Shown here: positions 33,566 through 41,034 of the stretch, piece after piece
Numbering within the stretch: position 1 is the stretch's first letter
Layout of the letters: each line of letters starts with the position of its first letter
NCBI GenBank assembly: GCA_025356715.1
Contig: JANXRU010000166.1
Span: forward strand, 1-44,364
Source of the DNA: Bacteroidota bacterium
GTDB taxonomy: Bacteria; Bacteroidota; Bacteroidia; B-17B0; B-17BO
Direction of reading: 5' to 3'
Length of the DNA: 44,364 bases
The notes under the pieces: generated by a model
What the model saw: only the letters and a program-made list of their open reading frames with translations
Databases searched by the model: none
What the model was told of the DNA's origin: nothing
Translations under genes and position numbers: made by a program

Positions 33566-35272
33566 TTACTTACTGTATTTTTTTTGACGAATATAAAACT
33601 GAAGCAACCCAACAATAATGATTAATAATAATGGTAATCCAACATTGGTTAATTTCCATTTAGTTTGTTGGGTAACGATACGTTTTTTATCTAATAGTCT
33701 TAATTTAACTTCACGTGAACGTAATTGAAGTAATCCTTCATCATCTAATAAATAATTCATACAGTTTAGTAAAAATGTTTTATTAGCAAATTGATTTTTA
33801 GTGTAAACATCATATCCCACAGGATATATCAAACCTGTAGTGCGTTGGTATTCATTTTTTGCTATGTCCCCATCTGCAACTACAATCATGCGCGTAGGCT
33901 TACTTTTTTCCATATAACCATAGGCACTATCTTGTCTAAATGCTGATGCAATACGGTTTTTAAATACCGATTCAAAACTACCTTCTAATAAACACGCTAC
34001 ATTTTGAAAGGAGTTTTTATATTGGTCTTCTTTTGCTTTATATTTTACGATTCCTAAGCTAATGCGTGCTGGGGTTGGCTGTGTTTTAGTATAACGAGAG
34101 GTTTGTAATAAAATAGTTTTCGTAACATCTTTCGCATAAACCGTATCTAATGTCCCAATAAATTCTGTACGAATTAAGTCTAAATTTTTTACGATAGGAT
34201 GAGTTGAAACTGGTAAAAGTAACGGATAATAAACCCAAGGCAATAATTGAAAATTTGGTTGACCTTGTTTAAATCCCATATTTATTGGCACTTGAGAGCA
34301 TTGTAAATCTTGAATAAGAACAGAATTTAATCGTACGCCATATTTAAACAAGATATCGTCTAACCGTAAATCATTTTTAAAACCTAAGCTATAACCTTTC
34401 ATACTGAATGTATCGCGATTTACATATACAGGATCAATTAGCCATAGTGCTTTGCCACCATGCATAATAAAATTATCGATGATATATTTGTCTTTATCAT
34501 CAAAAGCAGAATCGGGTTGAGCAATTACAATAGCATCCGCACCTTTAAGAGCGTATAATTTATTTCTGATATTAACACGCGATACGTTATAGTATTCCGT
34601 TAATGATTTCATAAAATCAGCACAATAAATTGTGTCTAATTCCCCATGACCTTCTATAAAAAGAACTTCTGGTTTTTTGATGAGTTTGGTTTTGCGAATA
34701 GTATTTGATAATCCGTATTCCATCTCTTGAACAGAGTTGTTAATGCTTTGTTCTTGCTCATATCCAACTTGACGTTTGAAAATTTGCCACACACTTTCTT
34801 TACCTTTATAGGAGCAAATGGCGCCAGGCCAAATTAAAGTTTCAGATGTTTTTTGACTGCTTTTATCTATTATCTGTTCTGGCATCATGCCTTTGTCGTA
34901 CAACTGTTTTTGAAGTTTATTTACTTCTTCTTTATCTGGGTTTTCAGTAGGATTAATAAATTCATATTCTAAATTATGATTAGAGTAAGCTCTAAACTCA
35001 TCTAATATTTCTTTAGTTTCATTTTTTAAACGTGTAAAATTGGGATTGAAATCTCCTTGTAAATAAACTTTAAGGTAAACCACATCATCGAGTTCTTTCA
35101 ATAATTTGCGAGTCGATTCAGAAAGTGTATATCGTTTTTCAGTGGTTAAATCAAAACGCTTAAAGGCAAACGAGCACACAAAATTTATTAGCATTAAAAT
35201 AACAATAACCATTAATAGCATGACTATATCTTTACGTTTGCTTGCAGATTGTTGATTATTTTTCATTACCAT
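33566..35272 (-). CDS. gldG: Gliding-motility ABC transporter component GldG
   Basis: A 568-residue membrane protein of the ABC_transp_aux (GldG) family. One N-terminal helix (DIVMLLMVIVILMLINFV), a large periplasmic domain, and a C-terminal helix (LPLLLIIIVGLLQFYI) with a basic tail. Family segments include FDLTTEKRYTLSESTRKLL near 38-56, VLFIEGHGELD near 205 and the DDKDKYIIDNFIMHGGKALW stretch. With GldF and the ATPase GldA, GldG makes a transporter needed for gliding in Flavobacterium johnsoniae; gldA is not in the window. The start at 35272 overlaps gldF by 7 bp, so translation is coupled. Confidence 0.92.
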   Translation of the reverse strand: MVMKNNQQSASKRKDIVMLLMVIVILMLINFVCSFAFKRFDLTTEKRYTLSESTRKLLKELDDVVYLKVYLQGDFNPNFTRLKNETKEILDEFRAYSNHNLEYEFINPTENPDKEEVNKLQKQLYDKGMMPEQIIDKSSQKTSETLIWPGAICSYKGKESVWQIFKRQVGYEQEQSINNSVQEMEYGLSNTIRKTKLIKKPEVLFIEGHGELDTIYCADFMKSLTEYYNVSRVNIRNKLYALKGADAIVIAQPDSAFDDKDKYIIDNFIMHGGKALWLIDPVYVNRDTFSMKGYSLGFKNDLRLDDILFKYGVRLNSVLIQDLQCSQVPINMGFKQGQPNFQLLPWVYYPLLLPVSTHPIVKNLDLIRTEFIGTLDTVYAKDVTKTILLQTSRYTKTQPTPARISLGIVKYKAKEDQYKNSFQNVACLLEGSFESVFKNRIASAFRQDSAYGYMEKSKPTRMIVVADGDIAKNEYQRTTGLIYPVGYDVYTKNQFANKTFLLNCMNYLLDDEGLLQLRSREVKLRLLDKKRIVTQQTKWKLTNVGLPLLLIIIVGLLQFYIRQKKYSK

Positions 35273-36006
35273 TTCCTACTTTTTAAAACAAGATTTGACA
35301 ATAAATTAAAAATAGCAATGATGCTCAAAAAATAAATAACGTCTCGTGTGTCAATTACTCCACGGCTCATACTAATATAATGTTCGTTCATTCCTAATCC
35401 TTTTACAAAAGCGTCATATTTACCAAATAATCCGGAGGCAGACATAAAATCAAATCCTACATAGGTTATAAAGCAAAGTAACAACGACATTATAAACGCA
35501 ATGACTTGATTTTCGGAAATAGCAGAGGCAAAAGTACCTACTGCCACAAAACCAGCTCCTAAAAATAACAAGCCGATATAAGAGCCCCACATGCCTCCCG
35601 TGTCTAAGTTTCCTTTTGGATAACCAAGTTGGTGTACGGAATAATAATAAATGAGTGTTGGCAACAAAGAAACAATAACCAAAATAACTCCTGCAAAATA
35701 TTTTGCTAGCACAATTTGAAGTTCTGTTAAAGGTCTTGTTAGCAATAATTCAATGGTCCCTGTTTTTTTTTCTTCCGAAAAACTACGCATAGTAATGGCT
35801 GGAATTAAAAATAGATATACCCAAGGAGCTAAAATAAATAGAGGGTCGATGTTAGCGAACCCATTATCTAATACATTGGAACCAGCACTTTCTGAAGGAA
35901 CCAACCACATAAAAGTTCCGATACCAGTAATAAATACACCAATAGCAATATAGCCAATGAGCGAACTTAAAAAACTTCTTATTTCTTTAATGAGTAAGGT
36001 AAACAT
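35266..36006 (-). CDS. gldF: Gliding-motility ABC transporter permease GldF
   Basis: A 246-residue inner-membrane permease with six hydrophobic segments. It contains the ABC-2 type signature of the GldF group: AITMRSFSEEKKTGTIELLL near 70-89 followed by TRPLTELQIVLAKYFAG. It works with GldG (downstream, overlapping) and a separate GldA ATPase in export linked to gliding. On the minus strand a TATTTTTG -7 match lies a short distance upstream of the ATG, without a good -33 box. It is the first gene of the gldF-gldG-DUF4340 operon. Confidence 0.92.
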   Translation of the reverse strand: MFTLLIKEIRSFLSSLIGYIAIGVFITGIGTFMWLVPSESAGSNVLDNGFANIDPLFILAPWVYLFLIPAITMRSFSEEKKTGTIELLLTRPLTELQIVLAKYFAGVILVIVSLLPTLIYYYSVHQLGYPKGNLDTGGMWGSYIGLLFLGAGFVAVGTFASAISENQVIAFIMSLLLCFITYVGFDFMSASGLFGKYDAFVKGLGMNEHYISMSRGVIDTRDVIYFLSIIAIFNLLSNLVLKSRKW

Positions 36007-36134
36007 ATAACGTTCAAAAATAGCAATAGATTTTTGAATTAGCTATTCTTCAAATTAAAGATTTAGTGCTCTGTTTTATTTAAACAACAATTGATTTTAG
36101 GTGTTTTATAATCATCTAAAGAGATAAAAAATCC

Positions 36135-36166
36135 TTTGATAAATACGACTCAGTTTAGTATATTTG
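36135..36166 (+). promoter_or_regulatory. Promoter of the paa operon
   Basis: TTTG (36135-36138), a 20-bp spacer, then TATATTTG (36159-36166), an exact -7 match. Transcription would start near 36172, with a leader of about 17 nt ending in an A-rich stretch before the paaA ATG. Confidence 0.6.
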
Positions 36167-36188
36167 TATAATTCATTAACCATAAAAA

Positions 36189-37130
36189 ATGGAAACAATT
36201 AATTTTGAAAATGTGTTTGAAAGCAAGCTTGCCAAGAACGAAATGGTGGAGCCAAAGGATTGGATGCCAGAAAACTACCGCAAACACTTAATCCGTCAAA
36301 TATCGCAACATGCGCACTCTGAAATTGTAGGCATGTTGCCTGAAGGAAATTGGATTACGCGAGCGCCAAGTTTGCGATCTAAAATAGTGTTATTAGCCAA
36401 AGTACAAGATGAAGGCGGGCACGGTTTATATTTATATACAGCAGCTGAAACCCTTGGTATTAGTAGAGACGAGTTGTTGGATAATTTACATACGGGTAAA
36501 GCAAAGTACTCTTCCATATTTAATTACCCAACCTTAACGTGGGCAGATATTGGCGCTGTGGGTTGGTTAGTTGACGGGGCCGCAATTATGAATCAAGTGA
36601 TGTTGCAACGCGCTTCTTATGGGCCTTATGCACGCGCTATGGTACGTATTTGTAAAGAAGAAAGTTTCCATCAAAGACAAGGATTTGAAGTAATGACTCG
36701 TTTAGCATTCGGAACTCCTGAACAAAAAGAAATGGCTCAAGATGCTCTTAATCGTTGGTGGTATCCAACCATGATGATGTTTGGGCCACCAGATGCGGAA
36801 TCACCAAATAGTGAAAATGCTCAAAAATGGAGAATCAAACGTGAGAGTAATGATCAATTGCGTCAAAAGTTTGTTAATCAAACGGTGTCGCAAGTAGAAT
36901 ATTTAGGATTGGTTGTACCTGATGCTAACTTAAAATGGAACGAAGAAAAAAAGGGCTACGATTTTACCGAACCAAATTGGGTAGAGTTTAAAAACATTAT
37001 TAGTGGCAATGGCCCTTGTAATAAAGAGCGCTTAGCGGCTCGTAACAAAGCTCATAATGATGGAGCCTGGGTTAGAGAAGCAGCAATGGCTTTTGCAAAA
37101 AAGAAAAAGGAAATATATCAAGCAGCATAA
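36189..37130 (+). CDS. paaA: Phenylacetyl-CoA epoxidase catalytic subunit PaaA
   Basis: A 313-residue ferritin-like di-iron oxygenase, normal length. PaaA is the catalytic subunit of the PaaABCE epoxidase that adds one oxygen to the ring of phenylacetyl-CoA. Iron ligands are visible: E45 (HSEIVG), the E75-x2-H78 motif in [11 protein letters not shown], and the E158-x2-H161 motif in [10 protein letters not shown]. The conserved stretch [14 protein letters not shown] is also present. It leads the operon paaA-paaB-paaC-X-microprotein-paaD-paaG. Confidence 0.97.
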   Translation: METINFENVFESKLAKNEMVEPKDWMPENYRKHLIRQISQHAHSEIVGMLPEGNWITRAPSLRSKIVLLAKVQDEGGHGLYLYTAAETLGISRDELLDNLHTGKAKYSSIFNYPTLTWADIGAVGWLVDGAAIMNQVMLQRASYGPYARAMVRICKEESFHQRQGFEVMTRLAFGTPEQKEMAQDALNRWWYPTMMMFGPPDAESPNSENAQKWRIKRESNDQLRQKFVNQTVSQVEYLGLVVPDANLKWNEEKKGYDFTEPNWVEFKNIISGNGPCNKERLAARNKAHNDGAWVREAAMAFAKKKKEIYQAA

Positions 37131-37226
37131 ACAGTTATTCGTTTTGAGTTTTTAGTAAAAACCTATTGTTCAAACTTAACTTATTTTATTAAAAACTTAA
37201 CACTAACAATTAAAAACTAGAGTAAA

Positions 37227-37514
37227 ATGTCAGACAACCAAGGCCCAGTATGGGAAGTATTTGTACAAAAAAAAGCGGGACAACCATTTGTTCATTGCGG
37301 TAGTTTACACGCTTATGATAAAGAAATGGCTTTACAAAACGCACGCGATTTATATACACGCCGCAGCGAAGGCATGTCTCTTTGGGTAGTTCCTTCAAAC
37401 GCGATTACAGCAAGCAGTCCGGAAGATATCGGTCCATTTTTCGAATCAGCAAACGACAAAGTATACCGTCATCCAACGTTTTATCAAATCCCAGACGCAA
37501 TAGGGCACATGTAA
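37227..37514 (+). CDS. paaB: Phenylacetyl-CoA epoxidase subunit PaaB
   Basis: A 95-residue small subunit. PaaB bridges PaaAC heterodimers in the larger epoxidase assembly. The family start WEVFVQKKAGQPFVHCGSLH and the segment LQNARDLYTRRSEGMSLWVV are clear, as is the C-terminal YRHPTFYQIPD. Length is standard. It is 96 bp after paaA and 65 bp before paaC; both gaps are AT-rich and each holds a short TTAAAAACT-type sequence before the start codon. Confidence 0.96.
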   Translation: MSDNQGPVWEVFVQKKAGQPFVHCGSLHAYDKEMALQNARDLYTRRSEGMSLWVVPSNAITASSPEDIGPFFESANDKVYRHPTFYQIPDAIGHM

Positions 37515-37579
37515 ATATTAAAAAGTTTTTAGTTGTTGGTTTTTAATAACAGAGCCGAAATTTAAAAACTAATTATGAA

Positions 37580-38338
37580 ATGACTTTAACAGACTCACTT
37601 TTTAAATATACTTTACGCTTAGGCGACACTAATTTAATTTTAGGTCAACGCTTAAGCGAATGGACTGGACACGGACCTTTTTTAGAAGAAGATTTAGCTT
37701 TAACCAACATTACCTTAGATATTACAGGTACCGCTACTTCTTTTTTGGAATACGCTGCGGGTATTGAAAATAAAGGCAGAACGGCTGATGACTTAGCTTT
37801 TTTAAGAAACGATAGACAATACTATAATGCGCAAATTACTGAACAACCAAATGGTGATTATGCTAAAACGATTGTACGTCAAGTATTAGTAGATTGTTTT
37901 GATTTATATTTTTATCAAGAGTTAGCAAAAAGCAAAGATGAAACATTAGCAGGTATTGCTCATAAATCTATCAGAGAAGTAACGTATCATTTACGTCACA
38001 CATCTTCATGGATTGAGCGTTTTGGAGACGGCACTGAAGAAAGTCATCAAAAGGCACAAACGGCGTTGAATGAACTTTGGCAATATACTGGTGAATTGTT
38101 TGAAATGAATGAGGTGGATGAATTATTGATAAAAGAAGGTATTGCAGTTGATTTGAATGTTGTAAAAGAAAAGTGGGAAAAGCATATTGGAGAATTATTA
38201 GCAAAATCAACTTTAACAAAACCCGAAAATGTATTTATGCAAACAGGTAGCCGTAAATGCATCCACACGGAGCACTTAGCATTTATATTGGCCGAAATGC
38301 AAGCGTTACCTAGAATGTACCCAGATGCTAAATGGTAA
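37580..38338 (+). CDS. paaC: Phenylacetyl-CoA epoxidase structural subunit PaaC
   Basis: A 252-residue ferritin-like subunit that pairs with PaaA but lacks a working di-iron site. Family segments include LGDTNLILGQRLSEWTGHGP near 15-34, EEDLALTNI, FLRNDRQYYN and the C-terminal GSRKCIHTEHLAFILAEMQ. Length agrees with E. coli PaaC. It ends 11 bp before an unknown secreted-protein gene that interrupts the usual paaC-paaD order. Confidence 0.96.
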   Translation: MTLTDSLFKYTLRLGDTNLILGQRLSEWTGHGPFLEEDLALTNITLDITGTATSFLEYAAGIENKGRTADDLAFLRNDRQYYNAQITEQPNGDYAKTIVRQVLVDCFDLYFYQELAKSKDETLAGIAHKSIREVTYHLRHTSSWIERFGDGTEESHQKAQTALNELWQYTGELFEMNEVDELLIKEGIAVDLNVVKEKWEKHIGELLAKSTLTKPENVFMQTGSRKCIHTEHLAFILAEMQALPRMYPDAKW

Positions 38339-38349
38339 AATAAACAAAT

Positions 38350-38763
38350 ATGAAAACACTAATTTTAAACATTCTATTGCTTAGTTTGACTTTGACCGTT
38401 TGCGGACAAGAAGCGCTAAAAACTAAAAACAAAACAAGTTCTAATGCTTTAGCTAAAACAACCAATATGGCTGTTGTTCGAGATACGATGATGACTATCT
38501 CACTAAGTAAAATTACTTCTCCACTTTCTATCCAAACGTTTATAAAAGAAATTGCATCAAGTTGTTTAAATATATCCTATTCAATTACTGCTAAGGTTGC
38601 AGGTACTCCAAAAATCATTCATTGTATGCAATCTCAATTCCCCGCTGAAGCTCAAGCAATGATTAATAGTTTTAAGGCGGGAGATAAGTTTATCATTGAT
38701 GACATTAAATCTTATTGTTATCACCCGACTAAAAGAGTTTACAAAATCACTATTGGACAATGA
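38350..38763 (+). CDS. Unknown secreted protein inside the paa operon
   Basis: A 137-residue exported protein. Residues 1-20 form a signal peptide (ending TVCGQ; the residue before Cys does not suit a lipobox). The mature part has a polar linker to about residue 42 and a compact domain with Cys residues at C72, C92 and C123. The C-terminal segment KAGDKFIIDDIK (109-120) followed by KRVYKITIG resembles the end of GldM-type T9SS proteins, but the match is short. It lies 11 bp after paaC, and its TGA stop overlaps the ATG of the microprotein gene. A secreted protein has no obvious job in cytoplasmic phenylacetate breakdown. Confidence 0.7.
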   Translation: MKTLILNILLLSLTLTVCGQEALKTKNKTSSNALAKTTNMAVVRDTMMTISLSKITSPLSIQTFIKEIASSCLNISYSITAKVAGTPKIIHCMQSQFPAEAQAMINSFKAGDKFIIDDIKSYCYHPTKRVYKITIGQ

Positions 38764-38867
38764 GCCTGAAAGAAACATATAAAAAACTATTACCCTACTT
38801 TGTAGATATATGGCAATACCTCATCATTATTGTGATTATGATTATTGCCGCCATTTTCATTTTGTAA
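38760..38867 (+). CDS. 35-residue single-span membrane microprotein
   Basis: A short gene of 35 codons plus stop. Its ATG overlaps the preceding stop as ATGA (38760-38763), and its TAA stop (38865-38867) directly abuts the paaD ATG at 38868. The product begins MSLKETYKKLLPYFVDIWQ and ends with about 17 hydrophobic residues (YLIIIVIMIIAAIFIL), so it is a tail-anchored or single-pass inner-membrane peptide with a basic N terminus. The exact junctions on both sides argue for real, coupled translation. I know of no described paa-linked peptide like it. No function can be given. Confidence 0.6.
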   Translation: MSLKETYKKLLPYFVDIWQYLIIIVIMIIAAIFIL

Positions 38868-39359
38868 ATGAAAAACACTAAAGAACATATTTTTTCTCTT
38901 CTTTCTGAAATCCCTGATCCTGAAATCCCAGTGATAACGATCATTGAATTGGGTGTCATTAGAGATATTATTATTGTTAACGATACAACCATTGAATTAA
39001 AAATAACACCAACCTATAGCGGTTGCCCTGCTATGCAACAGATAGAAGCAGATGTTCGGGAAAAATTAGCGGAGCAAGGGTTTAAGTCAATTACCATTAA
39101 AACTATTTTTTCCCCACCTTGGACAACCGATTGGATTACGCCACAAGCAAAAGAAAAATTACGACAATACGGTATTGCGCCACCAGAAACAACTACAGAA
39201 GACAAGAGTTGGTTAACAGGAAAAATAAAAAGCATTGCTTGTCCAAGATGTAAATCCACTAACACAAAATTAATTTCTCAATTTGGAAGTACAGCTTGTA
39301 AAGCCCTATACCAGTGCAACGATTGCTTGGAACCTTTCGATTATTTCAAATGTATTTAA
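38868..39359 (+). CDS. paaD: Phenylacetate degradation protein PaaD
   Basis: A 163-residue protein: an N-terminal MIP18/DUF59 domain (EIPDPEIPVITIIELGVIRDI, TPTYSGCPAMQQI with its conserved Cys) and a C-terminal zinc-ribbon-like region (ACPRC, ACKALYQCNDC). PaaD is required for epoxidase activity and is thought to mature the iron-sulfur cluster of the reductase subunit PaaE. Both domains are intact. Its ATG follows the microprotein stop with no gap, and paaG follows after 18 bp. Confidence 0.95.
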   Translation: MKNTKEHIFSLLSEIPDPEIPVITIIELGVIRDIIIVNDTTIELKITPTYSGCPAMQQIEADVREKLAEQGFKSITIKTIFSPPWTTDWITPQAKEKLRQYGIAPPETTTEDKSWLTGKIKSIACPRCKSTNTKLISQFGSTACKALYQCNDCLEPFDYFKCI

Positions 39360-39377
39360 TAAACTAAAACAAAATAT

Positions 39378-40154
39378 ATGTCTTTTATTCTTTCTGAACT
39401 TCACAATAAAGTAATGGTTATTACTTTAAATAGAGCCGATAAATTTAATAGTTTTAATCGCGAAATGGCCTTGCAATTTCACGAAGCGCTTGATGCCGCC
39501 GAAGTTAATAAAGAGGTTAGGGCCATAGTATTAATAGGTGTTGGCAAAGCCTTTTGTGCAGGCCAAGATTTGGCAGAAGCCATCGATCCACAGGGGCCTG
39601 GCATTTCAAGGATAGTAGAAGAACATTACAATCCTATTATTTTACGTTTACGAAAAATAGAAAAACCAATTATTGCTGCAGTTAATGGAGTGGCGGCAGG
39701 CGCTGGCGCAAATATTGCTTTGGCTTGTGACATAGTAACAGCAACGGAATCAGCTTCTTTTATTCAGGCGTTTAGTAAAATCGGTTTAATACCTGATAGT
39801 GGCGGAACCTTTTTTTTACCACGCTTAATTGGTTTTCAGCAAGCCTCAGCATTAATGATGACAGGCGACAAAGTCACTGCTGATGAAGCAAAACAAATGG
39901 GAATGATTTATAAAGTATTTGCTAACGAAACATTTATGCAAGAGGTGATGGCTTTTGCAAATACCATGGCAGATATGCCCACAAAAGGATTAGGATTAAC
40001 TAAACGGTTATTAAACGAAAGTTTATTTAATAATTTAGAAAAACAATTAGAAGGCGAAGGTAGGGCACAAATTACGGCAGCTAACACTTATGATTACAGC
40101 GAAGGTGTAAAAGCATTTTTAGAAAAACGGAAGCCTGAATTTAAAGGAGAATAG
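39378..40154 (+). CDS. paaG: 1,2-epoxyphenylacetyl-CoA isomerase PaaG
   Basis: A 258-residue crotonase-fold enzyme that turns the ring epoxide into the oxepin form. It keeps the PaaG signature: AFCAGQDLAEA near 58-68, AAVNGVAAGAGANIALACDI, and AFSKIGLIPDSGGTFFLPR with D140, the single catalytic acid of PaaG; the two hydratase glutamates are replaced. The C-terminal YSEGVKAFLEKRKPEFKGE is typical. It is the last paa gene in the window; paaZ, paaF, paaH, paaJ, paaK and paaE are not seen. It ends 12 bp from the convergent barrel-protein gene. Confidence 0.93.
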   Translation: MSFILSELHNKVMVITLNRADKFNSFNREMALQFHEALDAAEVNKEVRAIVLIGVGKAFCAGQDLAEAIDPQGPGISRIVEEHYNPIILRLRKIEKPIIAAVNGVAAGAGANIALACDIVTATESASFIQAFSKIGLIPDSGGTFFLPRLIGFQQASALMMTGDKVTADEAKQMGMIYKVFANETFMQEVMAFANTMADMPTKGLGLTKRLLNESLFNNLEKQLEGEGRAQITAANTYDYSEGVKAFLEKRKPEFKGE

Positions 40155-40166
40155 TAATAGAAAAAA

Positions 40167-40916
40167 CTAGTAATAGTAAAAATCCTTGACACGCTTATAA
40201 AGTGGTAATATCCAAGTAAAACGAAATCCAGTTAAAATATCTGTTCTTTTTTGAGTGTCTTGCAAACCAGTATCATAATTAAAACCACGATAACTTTGAG
40301 TGAAGCCTTCATAAAACTCAAATCCGAAATTGAAATTGGCTAAACGGTTGTTACTCAAAAATTGATAACCAACAAATTGTGTTAATCCAAAACCGCCACT
40401 CAACCGATCGTAGCCTTTCGCTAAATCGCCTTTTACTTGTGCAATTTTTTGATTAGCATCATATAATTTTACTTTGTGTTGCATGTAGCCCGCGCCTATA
40501 GTAAAGTAAACCCCTGAGTTAGGATTATGTCCGAGTTTAGGAAATAACTTTCCAACGTTCGCGTAAAAATTCCAACCGCGTTCTGTTAATCTTAAATCTG
40601 CGGGATAGCCTTCATTATCAGTAATAAATCCATCTGAATTTTTCATAGAAGCTACTACATCTTCACGTACATTTTTGCTCCAAAAATAACTTCCTTCAAC
40701 CCCGAATAAAAAATTGCGTTTTGATTTCCAAATTAAATCTACACCGGCGCTAAAATTAGGACCAAAACGTTCAGCTAAATTACCTTGTGGCAACTGCCCA
40801 CTAATATGCACGCCAGCCAAAATAATACGAAAACTGGAATCTTTGACTGATTGTGCTTCTGAATCAATGACTGATAGCAATATAAGACATAGTATGAAGT
40901 AATTTTTGATTTTCAT
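40167..40916 (-). CDS. Outer-membrane beta-barrel family protein
   Basis: A 249-residue exported protein with a signal peptide (residues 1-21, ending DSEAQ). The rest alternates amphipathic strands rich in Gly and aromatic residues, such as NFSAGVDLIW, NFLFGVEGSYFW, GVYFTIGAGYM and NFNFGFEFYEGF, consistent with an 8- to 10-strand barrel. It ends in VKDFYYY, an aromatic-rich terminus suited to the Bam machinery. Substrate or partner is unknown. On the minus strand a TAAATTTG -7 match lies about 20 bp upstream of the ATG. It is monocistronic. Confidence 0.72.
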   Translation of the reverse strand: MKIKNYFILCLILLSVIDSEAQSVKDSSFRIILAGVHISGQLPQGNLAERFGPNFSAGVDLIWKSKRNFLFGVEGSYFWSKNVREDVVASMKNSDGFITDNEGYPADLRLTERGWNFYANVGKLFPKLGHNPNSGVYFTIGAGYMQHKVKLYDANQKIAQVKGDLAKGYDRLSGGFGLTQFVGYQFLSNNRLANFNFGFEFYEGFTQSYRGFNYDTGLQDTQKRTDILTGFRFTWILPLYKRVKDFYYY

Positions 40917-40976
40917 TTAAATGAAGAAATAATTCGACTCAAATTTAAAAGATAAAAGTAGTATAACCTATTTTAA

Positions 40977-41010
40977 AAAGAGGTTACTCCATTTATGAAG
41001 TAACCTCTTT
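40977..41010 (-). terminator. Terminator of the large T9SS gene
   Basis: 12-bp perfect stem, 40977-40988 (AAAGAGGTTACT) with 40999-41010 (AGTAACCTCTTT), 10-nt loop, followed on the minus strand by a T-run. It lies 25 bp beyond the stop codon at 41035. Confidence 0.88.
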
Positions 41011-41034
41011 CATGTGTAGTAATAAGTGTTGAGC

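Noticed and set aside
37180..37580. Repeated TTAAAAACT sequences before paaB and paaC as possible operators
   Set aside because: Short and AT-rich; such matches are common by chance in this DNA. No symmetry or wider pattern.
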